A DNA stretch of 36,335 nt, taken from positions 5,778-42,112 of the forward strand of contig CP070634.1 of the NCBI GenBank assembly GCA_020356105.1. The letters run 5' to 3'. Within the stretch, counting starts at the first letter, position 1. Every line of letters begins with the position of its first letter. This DNA comes from Rhodospirillales bacterium. Its GTDB lineage: Bacteria; Pseudomonadota; Alphaproteobacteria; UBA8366; JADFVY01. This document shows, in pieces, positions 8,429 to 15,751 of the stretch. The translations under genes were made by a program, and so were the position numbers. The notes beneath the pieces were generated by a model. It was not told the origin of the DNA, did not search any database, and worked only from the letters and a program-made list of their open reading frames with translations.

Positions 8429-9547
8429 TTACGCGGCCCGCGTGTCGCCGGATCGCACCCGCACGCGTCTCCCGGCGGCTTGCGAGAGGATGAGCAGGCC
8501 GACAGCGATCGGCAGTCCGCCACCGGCATACAGCAGCGGGATCATCCGGGCGTTGTCGCTGGCAAGATTGTGCGCCGCGATCGCCGCGGTCTGCAGGACG
8601 ACGACAACGATGATCGCCATGACGACGCGGTTGACCTGACCACGCCGTGCGAAATCGCCCGACAATAGGATGGCGAGCGCCATGACGACGAAGCCGAACG
8701 CCAGGAACGGTGATACCATCCGGCTATGGGCTTCTGCCCTGTAGCGCGTCTGCGTCGTATCGCCGGCCAGCACGGGGTCGAACAGTTCCCACAGGAACAT
8801 CTCCTCGGGACCTCGCTTGCGGCCGCCGGGGGCGACACCGGTTGCCAGGTCTAGATCGAGCGAGTTCTTCTCGAAGGCCAGGAACGATACGGTGCCGCGA
8901 TCGCGATCGAACTGCTGCCGGTTTCCGTTGATGAGCACGATTCGCGAGCCGGCCTCGGTGCGCACAAGCGCACCGCTTTCGGCCATATAGGTGACCGGCT
9001 GATCCGGGTTGCCGGCATCGTGAAACAGTATGCCGTTGAAGCGCCCGGCGCCGATGCGCTCGCGGATGAAGATGACGCGACGCTGCGGCAACGTCTGAAA
9101 GGATCCCTCTTGCAGCAGGATCGCCGAGTAGTCCGAACTGGCGGTGAGATACAGCTCCTTGAACTGGCGAAAAGATACCGGCAGCAGGTAGATGTTGAGC
9201 ACGAATACGATCAGCATCGTAACCACGGCCACGCCCATGGCCGGACCCGCGAGCCGCAAATTGCTGAAACCCGCTGCCCGCAGAACCACGAGCTCGCGAT
9301 CGGCTATCAGCCTGTTGTAAACATAGACGACGGCGACGACGCAGGCCAGTGGCAGGATTCCGGTCAGCCAGCGCGGCACGATCAGCATCGCCAGCCACAG
9401 GAAATCCGTGATCGGCAGGCCGCGATTGACCACCAAATCGACGAATCGCAAGGACTGCGTCAGCCAGATGACGAAGCTGAGGACGACCGTCACGAAAAAC
9501 ATGACCAGCGCCGTCTGACCGAAAATATACGTCGAAATCTTGTTCAT
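8429..9547 (-). CDS. lptF: LPS export ABC transporter permease LptF
   Basis: Partner permease of LptG in the LptB2FG complex. It has 372 residues from the ATG at 9547 (MNKIS). There are N-terminal helices at about 9-33, 50-75 and 95-122, a periplasmic domain containing the LptF-typical LQEGSFQ segment, then three C-terminal helices. A run of codons upstream of MNKIS stays open but has no family character. It is the first gene of a six-gene minus-strand operon; its promoter must lie in the 204-base gap shared with the divergent DPA cassette. In E. coli the divergent neighbour at this point is pepA, whereas here pepA lies 4 kb away. Confidence 0.94.
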   Translation of the reverse strand: MNKISTYIFGQTALVMFFVTVVLSFVIWLTQSLRFVDLVVNRGLPITDFLWLAMLIVPRWLTGILPLACVVAVVYVYNRLIADRELVVLRAAGFSNLRLAGPAMGVAVVTMLIVFVLNIYLLPVSFRQFKELYLTASSDYSAILLQEGSFQTLPQRRVIFIRERIGAGRFNGILFHDAGNPDQPVTYMAESGALVRTEAGSRIVLINGNRQQFDRDRGTVSFLAFEKNSLDLDLATGVAPGGRKRGPEEMFLWELFDPVLAGDTTQTRYRAEAHSRMVSPFLAFGFVVMALAILLSGDFARRGQVNRVVMAIIVVVVLQTAAIAAHNLASDNARMIPLLYAGGGLPIAVGLLILSQAAGRRVRVRSGDTRAA

Positions 9548-9751
9548 ACGTTCGGGTCGGGTTGTCGGACATCTATAGGACGAAACGATTGCCGGCAAAA
9601 GTAGTTTCCCGGCCGCGGCGCGGTTGGCGCCGATGATCCGGGCAATCGGTTGCTCGGGCTGTTAACCTTGCCTAAGAGATATCGGTGTATCTGATATCCG
9701 GGCCGGCACGCGTCGGCGCAGCGATCAGTCCCTGGAGACGATTGACCCGAT
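9548..9751. promoter_or_regulatory. Divergent promoter region between lptF and the DPA cassette
   Basis: This 204-base gap must hold promoters for both the lpt operon (minus) and the arabinose-donor cassette (plus). An AT-richer patch lies at about 9660-9700. On the plus strand TTGCCT (9667-9672 region) and TGATAT 18 bases later form a weak candidate promoter. Two GATATC palindromes sit at 9678-9683 and 9693-9698, 15 bases apart centre to centre. I cannot assign the minus-strand promoter. Confidence 0.4.
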
Positions 9752-10618
9752 ATGGCGATGCTGGCGATGGTGCGGCTGCTGCGGCCGAAGCAGTGGATCA
9801 AGAACGCGTTCGTCATGGCGCCGCTGTTCTTTACGCCCGAAAAGACCTCGGCCGAGAATATCGTCGCGGTGCTGGTCGGATTCGTGAGCTTCTGCATGGT
9901 CTCGAGCGCCGTTTACTGCCTCAACGATTTTCGGGATCGCGAGGCCGACCGCACCCACCCTGTAAAATGCAGACGCCCCCTGCCGTCCGGCGCGCTGACG
10001 CCGTCTGCCGCCCTGGTATTGATGGTCTGCCTGGTGGCGGGGGGTATCGCCCTGGCCGCTTGGCGCGTGCCCGTGATCTTGCCGATCCTCGCGACCTACT
10101 TCACGCTTAACATCGCCTATTCGCTCTACCTGAAGACGATCGCGGTCATCGACGTGCTAATCGTCGCGTTCGGATTCGTGCTCAGGGTCCAGGCCGGCGC
10201 GATGCTGATCGACGTCGAGCCGAGCGCCTGGATCCTCATCGTGACCGGCCTTCTGGCCCTGTTCATCGCGCTGGCGAAACGGCGCGACGATATTGTCCGC
10301 GACATGGATGCGGGCCACCGCAAGAGCCTCGAAGGCTATTCGCGCCAGTTCCTCGACGGCAGCATCATGGCGGTGCTCTCCACCCTGCTGGTATCCTATC
10401 TGATCTTCACCACCGACCAGGCGGTTATGGGTCGGCTGGGCAGCGAGCGGCTGTATTTCACCGGTCCGTTCGTGATTGCCGGCTTGCTGCGATATCTTCA
10501 GCTGACCGTCGTCTACGAGCGATCGGGCTCGCCGACGGATCTGATCTACTCGGACAAGGGATTGCTGCTCAGCGTTGTGGGCTGGGTCGCGACCTTCGGT
10601 CTGATCCTGTACTGGTAG
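9752..10618 (+). CDS. UbiA-family decaprenyl-phosphate phosphoribosyltransferase (DPPR synthase)
   Basis: Integral membrane prenyl-type transferase of 288 residues, expected to join 5-phosphoribosyl diphosphate to polyprenyl phosphate, the first committed step to decaprenylphosphoryl-D-arabinose. The N-terminal LRPKQWIKN (residues 10-18) and the acidic motif NDFRDREAD (58-66), followed by the basic HPVKCRRPLPSG stretch (69-80), match the mycobacterial Rv3806c type rather than ubiquinone-type UbiA. About eight hydrophobic helices follow. Context fixes the role: dprE1 follows after 9 bases and dprE2 after that. Several ATGs occur at the start (9752, 9758, 9767); GGAG lies upstream. Substrate is inferred from family and neighbours. 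Confidence 0.87.
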   Translation: MAMLAMVRLLRPKQWIKNAFVMAPLFFTPEKTSAENIVAVLVGFVSFCMVSSAVYCLNDFRDREADRTHPVKCRRPLPSGALTPSAALVLMVCLVAGGIALAAWRVPVILPILATYFTLNIAYSLYLKTIAVIDVLIVAFGFVLRVQAGAMLIDVEPSAWILIVTGLLALFIALAKRRDDIVRDMDAGHRKSLEGYSRQFLDGSIMAVLSTLLVSYLIFTTDQAVMGRLGSERLYFTGPFVIAGLLRYLQLTVVYERSGSPTDLIYSDKGLLLSVVGWVATFGLILYW

Positions 10619-10627
10619 GCGGGACCC

Positions 10628-11959
10628 ATGCGCACGCGTCAGATGGAGCTTTGCGGTTGGGGTCGTGCCCTTACGGCTACGGTCCGCGCCTGGCGCCCGG
10701 AGCGCGCATCCGCCGTTACCGAGGTGCTGCGTGCCGCGCGTGAGGATGGTGTGATCGTCCATGGTGGCGGCCGCTCCTACGGGGATGCGCCGCTCAACGA
10801 TGGCGGCGACGTTGTCATGACCGGTCGGCTCGACCGCATTATCGCCGCGGACTGGCAGACGGGCGAGGTGGCCTGCGAGGCCGGGGTGGCCGTCGGCGAG
10901 CTGATGCGTATCGCCCTCGAACATGGCTACGCGGTGCCGGTCAGTCCCGGCACCGGATTCGCCACGATCGGCGGCTGCATCGCCAACGACGTGCACGGCA
11001 AGAACCACGACCGCCACGGCAGCTTCTGCGATCATGTCGACTGGATCGACCTGGCGCTGCCGGACGGCGCGGTGCGGCGAATCACGCCGGATGCCGACGA
11101 GGATCTTTTCGCGGCCACGGTGGGCGGCATCGGCTTGACCGGCATCATGTTGGCGGCCGGGCTGAAATTGCGCCCGGTGCCGTCGAACGCCGTCGACATG
11201 ACGGAGACGCCGGCCCGCGATCTGGAGGCGTTTCTCGAGATGCAGGAGGCGTCGCGTGACCGGCACACCTATGTCGTCGGGTGGATCGACGCCACTGCCC
11301 GCGGCCGCCGGCTCGGCCGCGGCATCCTCGAGACCGCCGACGATTCCCAGAGCGCTGTCACAGCGCCGCCGCGCCGCCGCCGGCGGATGCCGGTCGAGAT
11401 GCCGGGCTTCGCGATGAACCGGCTTAGCGTCGGTCTCTTCAATGCGCTCTATTACCACCGGGTGCCAGGACGGGGACGGACGCGCCGGGTGCCGCTCGCC
11501 CAGTTCCTGTATCCGCTCGACGCAATCGAGGACTGGAACCGGCTCTACGGCAAGCGCGGCTTCTACCAGTTCCAGTGCGTACTTCCCGACGCCGAAGCGC
11601 CGGCCGGGCTGCGCAAGATCTTGGCGGAGATCGCGGGCGCCGGCCGGGGCTCGTTCCTTGCCGTTCTGAAGACGCTGGGCGGCGAGGGGAGGGGCCATCT
11701 CTCATTCCCGTTGCGCGGCTACACGCTGGCGCTGGATTTCCCCGCCAAACCGGGGGTGACGGAGCTGCTCGGCCGGCTCGAGCGCCTCACCCTTGACCAT
11801 GGCGGCCGCATCTATCTCGCCAAGGACGGAGCAATGACGCCCCAGTCTTTTGCCACGATGTATCCGAGACTCGACGAGTTCCGCGCGGTGCTCGAGACCG
11901 TCGATCCCGACCGTGTCATGGATTCGAGCATGGCGCGGCGGCTGAAGATCAGGGGATAG
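10628..11959 (+). CDS. dprE1: Decaprenylphosphoryl-beta-D-ribose 2'-oxidase DprE1
   Basis: FAD-dependent VAO-family oxidase that, with DprE2, epimerises polyprenylphosphoryl ribose to arabinose. The FAD-binding N-terminal domain shows HGGGRSYGD (residues 45-53) and the GTGFATIGG plus HGKNHDRHGSF segments (108-133), including the conserved His127. The C-terminal substrate domain has RIYLAKD with Lys399, matching Lys418 of the M. tuberculosis enzyme. Exactly 31 residues before it, where mycobacterial Cys387 lies, the residue is Ala368 (LALDFP, codon 11729-11731). That Cys is the covalent benzothiazinone target. Length 443 is close to the mycobacterial protein. The start could also be ATG at 10643. 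Tightly spaced between the UbiA gene and dprE2. Confidence 0.92.
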   Translation: MRTRQMELCGWGRALTATVRAWRPERASAVTEVLRAAREDGVIVHGGGRSYGDAPLNDGGDVVMTGRLDRIIAADWQTGEVACEAGVAVGELMRIALEHGYAVPVSPGTGFATIGGCIANDVHGKNHDRHGSFCDHVDWIDLALPDGAVRRITPDADEDLFAATVGGIGLTGIMLAAGLKLRPVPSNAVDMTETPARDLEAFLEMQEASRDRHTYVVGWIDATARGRRLGRGILETADDSQSAVTAPPRRRRRMPVEMPGFAMNRLSVGLFNALYYHRVPGRGRTRRVPLAQFLYPLDAIEDWNRLYGKRGFYQFQCVLPDAEAPAGLRKILAEIAGAGRGSFLAVLKTLGGEGRGHLSFPLRGYTLALDFPAKPGVTELLGRLERLTLDHGGRIYLAKDGAMTPQSFATMYPRLDEFRAVLETVDPDRVMDSSMARRLKIRG

Positions 11960-11963
11960 GCCG

Positions 11964-12719
11964 ATGGCCGCGAAAGACCCGCAACCGCAAGTCTGGCTGG
12001 TGCTCGGCGCGTCATCGTCGGTGGCGCGGGCCTTCGCACGCGTCGCCGCCGAGGACGGCGCCGATTTGATTCTCGCCGGCCGCGATCTCGAGGATCTGAA
12101 GTGCACGGCCGCGGACGTCGTGGCTCGCACCGGCCGCGCGGCGGAGGTGCTGGATTTCGACGCGGAGGACCTGGCAAGCCACGAGGGCTTCGCGGCCGAG
12201 GCCGTCCGGCGCGCCGGGTTTCTCAACGTCTTCCTCACCTTCGGCGCGATGCCGGAGCAGGAGGAGATCGACGCCGATTTCGCGCTGGCCGAGCGCGCCA
12301 TCGCTGTCAACTACAGCGGCGCGGTCTCGGTGCTGCACCGCCTTGCGCCGTATCTCGAGGCCCAGGGCGCCGGCCATGTGGTAGTCCTGAGTTCCGTCGC
12401 CGGTGATCGCGGGCGGCTCAAGAACTATGTCTACGGCTCCGCCAAGGCCGGGCTGAACACCTATCTGCAAGGGCTACGCGCGCGGCTGTTCCGCAAGGGC
12501 GTATCGGTGACCACGATCAAGCCCGGCTTCATGGATACCGACATGACCTGGGGGCTGGACGGGATGTTCCTGGTTGCCAGCCCCGATGAGGTCGCCCGCG
12601 CCTGCCTGAAGGCTGCTAAAAAGCGCCGGCACGTGGTCTACGTGCCGTTCTTCTGGTGGGGGATCATGACGATCATTCGCCACATCCCGGAGTTCATCTT
12701 CAAGAAGATGAACATCTGA
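11964..12719 (+). CDS. dprE2: Decaprenylphosphoryl-D-2-keto-erythropentose reductase DprE2 (SDR family)
   Basis: Short-chain dehydrogenase that reduces the keto intermediate made by DprE1 to polyprenylphosphoryl arabinose. The 251-residue protein has the nucleotide-binding GASSSVA at residues 15-21, the catalytic serine region VLSSVAG (141-147) and the YGSAK active-site motif with Tyr157 and Lys161. The C-terminus carries an aromatic, hydrophobic stretch (FFWWGIMTIIRHIPEF) typical of DprE2-like enzymes and probably membrane-associated. It starts 4 bases after the dprE1 stop, so the pair is surely co-translated. SDR membership is certain; the specific role rests on context and the C-terminal pattern. 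Confidence 0.88.
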   Translation: MAAKDPQPQVWLVLGASSSVARAFARVAAEDGADLILAGRDLEDLKCTAADVVARTGRAAEVLDFDAEDLASHEGFAAEAVRRAGFLNVFLTFGAMPEQEEIDADFALAERAIAVNYSGAVSVLHRLAPYLEAQGAGHVVVLSSVAGDRGRLKNYVYGSAKAGLNTYLQGLRARLFRKGVSVTTIKPGFMDTDMTWGLDGMFLVASPDEVARACLKAAKKRRHVVYVPFFWWGIMTIIRHIPEFIFKKMNI

Positions 12720-12796
12720 GCGACGCATCGCTGGTGGCCAGGCCCGCCATCTGTTAGCGTCGCGGACCACGGGACCAAGAACAGGAATGTCCGCCG

Positions 12797-13720
12797 GTGA
12801 GCTGGTGGCCCCATTGCCTTATTCCGACAGCGGTGACGGCCGCGTTGCTGGCGGCGTCGCCGGCCGCTGCGCAGGACACGCCCGATTTCGCCGCTATCGC
12901 CGGAACCTTCGAGGAGAACTGCGTCGCCTGCCATGGCGGCGAGGATGCGGTACTGGGGCTGCGGCTCGATTCGCTGGACGGCGTGAAGCGCGGCAGCGAG
13001 AACGGGCCCGTGGCCGTCCCCGGCAGGCCGGGCGAGAGCGAGTTGGTGCGCCGGATCAAGGGGATCAGCGAGCCGCGCATGCCGCTGACCGGCCCGCCCT
13101 TCCTGGACGACGCCCAAATCGCGGACATCGAGAGCTGGGTCGCCGCCGGCATGCCCGGCACCGCGGCGCCGGGACCGGAGGCCGTGGCGCCGCCGCGCCA
13201 CCGGCCGGCACCGGGAGAGTCGGTCGCCTGGTCCGATGTCGCGCCGATCCTCATGAAACGCTGCGTCAAATGCCACACCGATGGGGGCCTGCGCGGCCGG
13301 CCGCCGGAAGGGCTGCGCCTGAAGACGCGGGAGATGGTGCTGGCTGGCGGTGAACGCGTGGCGGTGATCCCGGGCAACGCCGGCGCCAGCGAGTTGGTGC
13401 GCCGGATCCGGGGCCAGTCGCGGCCGCGCATGCCGCTGGACGGCCCGCCCTTCCTGGACGGCGACGAAATTCGCTTGATCACCGACTGGATCGCCCAGGG
13501 GGCGCCAGACGATTCAGGGCGCAGAGCGCCGGTCCCGGTCGGCGCGCGGGTTCGATTCGAGGGCGTGCTGACCGGCCGCTGGCAGGTCGACGGGACGCCG
13601 GTTACCGTGACTGGCGGCACCCGCATCGACAAGCCCCCGCGCGTCGGCGACGGCGTCGAGGTGCGCGGTACGGTGGGTGCCGACGGCTCGGTCCTCGTGC
13701 AGCGCCTGCGCCGGCGATAG
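12797..13720 (+). CDS. Secreted protein with two CxxCH cytochrome-type domains and a DUF5666-like tail
   Basis: A 307-residue exported protein starting at a GTG. The signal peptide covers about residues 1-26 (cleavage near AAAQ). Two repeats follow, each with a c-type haem motif (CVACH at 42-46 and CVKCH at 156-160) and a downstream Met-Pro (RMPL, Met95 and Met212) that could supply an axial ligand. Both end in a helix like planctomycete-type cytochrome domains. Residues about 250-307 resemble DUF5666, a small beta fold. The repeats are very similar at DNA level with a 351-base period, so the duplication is recent or homogenised. The gene follows dprE2 by 77 bases, but no functional link is evident. 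Redox partner and substrate are unknown. Confidence 0.8.
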   Translation: MSWWPHCLIPTAVTAALLAASPAAAQDTPDFAAIAGTFEENCVACHGGEDAVLGLRLDSLDGVKRGSENGPVAVPGRPGESELVRRIKGISEPRMPLTGPPFLDDAQIADIESWVAAGMPGTAAPGPEAVAPPRHRPAPGESVAWSDVAPILMKRCVKCHTDGGLRGRPPEGLRLKTREMVLAGGERVAVIPGNAGASELVRRIRGQSRPRMPLDGPPFLDGDEIRLITDWIAQGAPDDSGRRAPVPVGARVRFEGVLTGRWQVDGTPVTVTGGTRIDKPPRVGDGVEVRGTVGADGSVLVQRLRRR

Positions 13721-13735
13721 TCTTTTCATTTTTCG

Positions 13736-13765
13736 TTGGCACGCTAGAGTGACTCGCCGTATTCA
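13736..13765 (+). promoter_or_regulatory. Candidate sigma-70 promoter for pepA-holC
   Basis: TTGGCA (13736-13741) and TATTCA (13760-13765) are separated by 18 bases, 41 bases upstream of the pepA ATG. An overlapping alternative is TTTTCA with TAGAGT. The stretch is T-rich against a GC-rich background. Confidence 0.4.
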
Positions 13766-13806
13766 CGATCCAAGCGCGCCGCCATTCACCCGCAAGAGGA
13801 GACCCC

Positions 13807-15282
13807 ATGAAGATCTCGTTCGCCGAGCCCGCCCTGCCCGACAAGGGCGCCGTCGTCGTCCTGGTCGCGGACGGCAGGAAGCTGTCGCCCGCCGCAAGGG
13901 AACTGGACAAGAAGACCGGCGGCGCCGTTGCGCGGGCCATCAAGGCGAGCCGCTTCGAAGGCAAAAAGGGGCAGTTCCTGGAGCTCGTGGCGCCGGCGGG
14001 CACGGGGCTGGACCGCGCGCTGCTCGCCGGCGTCAACAAGGAGTTTGGCGAGCTCGCTCAGCAGGCGCTTGGCGGCAACGCGGTCGGCAAGCTGCTCGTC
14101 TCGGGCTCGGCGGCGGTGACCGTGATCGTCGATACCGGTGCGAAAGACCTTGTCGAGGCGGCAGCCAATGTCGGGCTGGGCGCGCGGCTGGCGAGCTACC
14201 GCTTCGACCGCTACCGCACCACGGAGGAGAAGGCGGACAAGCCGACCCTGAAAGCCGTGACCATCGGCGTCGCCGGCGCCGCCAAGGCGCGGCGGGCCTA
14301 TGGGCCGATGGACAAGGTCGCGGACGGCGTGTTCTTCACCCGCGACCTCGTCTCCGAGCCGGGCAACGTCATCTACCCCGAAACGCTCGCGAAGGAGGCG
14401 AAGACTCTCGAGAAGCTCGGCGTCAAGGTCGAGATCTTCGACGTCAAGAAGATGGAGAAACTCGGCATGCGGGCGCTGCTCGGCGTCGGCCAGGGCTCGG
14501 CCCACGAGTCGCGCATGGTGGTCATGCAGTGGGAGGGCGCGGCCAAGTCGAAGAAGCCGGTCGCTTTCGTCGGCAAGGGCGTGACCTTCGATTCCGGCGG
14601 CATCTCGATCAAGCCGGGGCCGGGCATGGAGGAGATGAAGTGGGACATGGGCGGGGCCGGCACCGTCGTCGGACTGATGAAGGCGCTGGCCGGGCGCAAG
14701 GCCAGGGTCAATGCCGTGGGGCTCGTCGGGCTGGTCGAGAACATGCCGGATGGCAAGGCGCAGCGACCGGGTGACATCGTCAAAACGATGTCCGGTCAGA
14801 CCATCGAGATCCACAATACCGATGCCGAGGGTCGGCTCGTGCTGGCCGACGTGCTGTGGTACTGCCAGGATCGCTTCAAGCCGCAATGCATGATCGATCT
14901 TGCGACCCTCACCGGGGCGATCATCATCAGCCTCGGCCACGAGCATGCCGGGCTGTTCGCCAACAACGACACGTTGGCCGAAACGATTACCGCCGCCGGG
15001 CTAGCGACCGGAGAGAAGGTCTGGCGCATGCCGCTCGACGATGCCTACGACAAGAAACTCAAATCGGATGCCGCCGACATGAAGAACATCGGCGGCCGCG
15101 ATGCCGGCTCGATCACCGCGGCCCAGTTGCTGCAGCGCTTCGTTGACAAGACGCCGTGGGCGCATCTTGACATCGCCGGGGTCGCTTGGTCGAAGGAGGC
15201 CAAGCCGACGGCGCCCAAGGGCGCGACCGGCTTCGGCGTGCGTCTGCTGGACCGTCTGGTCGCGGACAATTACGAGAAGTAG
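13807..15282 (+). CDS. pepA: Leucyl aminopeptidase (M17 family)
   Basis: Cytoplasmic hexameric zinc or manganese aminopeptidase. The 491-residue protein has the M17 signature NTDAEGR at 337-343 and the metal-binding GKGVTFDSGG segment with Lys257 and Asp262. The spacings match the E. coli ligands Lys270, Asp275, Asp352 and Glu354, which correspond here to Lys257, Asp262, Asp339 and Glu341; the catalytic Arg corresponds to Arg343. The N-terminal macro-like domain covers about 1-165. GAGGAG eight or so bases upstream fixes the ATG at 13807. In E. coli, PepA also binds DNA; whether this one does is not visible. Followed by holC, the conserved order. Confidence 0.97.
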   Translation: MKISFAEPALPDKGAVVVLVADGRKLSPAARELDKKTGGAVARAIKASRFEGKKGQFLELVAPAGTGLDRALLAGVNKEFGELAQQALGGNAVGKLLVSGSAAVTVIVDTGAKDLVEAAANVGLGARLASYRFDRYRTTEEKADKPTLKAVTIGVAGAAKARRAYGPMDKVADGVFFTRDLVSEPGNVIYPETLAKEAKTLEKLGVKVEIFDVKKMEKLGMRALLGVGQGSAHESRMVVMQWEGAAKSKKPVAFVGKGVTFDSGGISIKPGPGMEEMKWDMGGAGTVVGLMKALAGRKARVNAVGLVGLVENMPDGKAQRPGDIVKTMSGQTIEIHNTDAEGRLVLADVLWYCQDRFKPQCMIDLATLTGAIIISLGHEHAGLFANNDTLAETITAAGLATGEKVWRMPLDDAYDKKLKSDAADMKNIGGRDAGSITAAQLLQRFVDKTPWAHLDIAGVAWSKEAKPTAPKGATGFGVRLLDRLVADNYEK

Positions 15283-15293
15283 GCACCCGTCGC

Positions 15294-15746
15294 GTGGCCG
15301 AGATCCGATTCTACCACCTGGAGCGAAGCTCGCTGGAGCGCGTGCTGCCGAAGATGCTGGAAACCGCGTTGCAGCGGGACTGGCGAGCGGTGGTGATCGC
15401 CGGGTCGGAGGATCGTGTCGAGGCCCTGAACGCGCTGCTCTGGGTCTACGACAAGGATGGCTTCCTGCCGCATGGATCGCGCAAGGACGGCCATGCGGAC
15501 AAACAGCCCGTGTGGCTGACCACCGCGGAGGAAAACCCTAACGGCGCCCACGTCGCCTTCCTGGTGGACGGCGCCGGCCTGTCCGACCCATCGCTGTTCC
15601 CGCTGTGCTGCGAGCTGTTCGACGGCAAGGATCCGGACGCCGTTGCGCGCGCCCGTGACCACTGGAAGGCTGCGAAGGCTGCCGGCCACGAGATCACGTA
15701 CTGGCAGCAGACCGCGACGGGCTGGGAGCAGAAGGCGGCGGGCTGA
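15294..15746 (+). CDS. holC: DNA polymerase III chi subunit
   Basis: Clamp-loader accessory subunit that links the polymerase III holoenzyme to single-strand binding protein. The GTG at 15294, 11 bases after the pepA stop, begins a 150-residue protein with the family start EIRFYHLERSSLERVLPKML. Other family features are the central ALLWVYDKDGFLPHG (residues about 46-60) and the PVWLTTAEENPNGA stretch. The frame is open upstream inside pepA but without family character. The pepA-holC pair is conserved across proteobacteria. No psi subunit gene is present here. Confidence 0.93.
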   Translation: MAEIRFYHLERSSLERVLPKMLETALQRDWRAVVIAGSEDRVEALNALLWVYDKDGFLPHGSRKDGHADKQPVWLTTAEENPNGAHVAFLVDGAGLSDPSLFPLCCELFDGKDPDAVARARDHWKAAKAAGHEITYWQQTATGWEQKAAG

Positions 15747-15751
15747 CGGTC

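Noticed and set aside
10157..11698. 513-codon minus-strand open frame over the UbiA and dprE1 genes
   Set aside because: It spans two well-supported plus-strand genes and their junction, and is rich in Arg, Ala and His as expected for a shadow frame.
13037..13408. Repeat in the cytochrome-like gene as a mobile or CRISPR-type repeat
   Set aside because: Only two copies, in frame, with a 351-base period and matching protein domains; it is an internal gene duplication.
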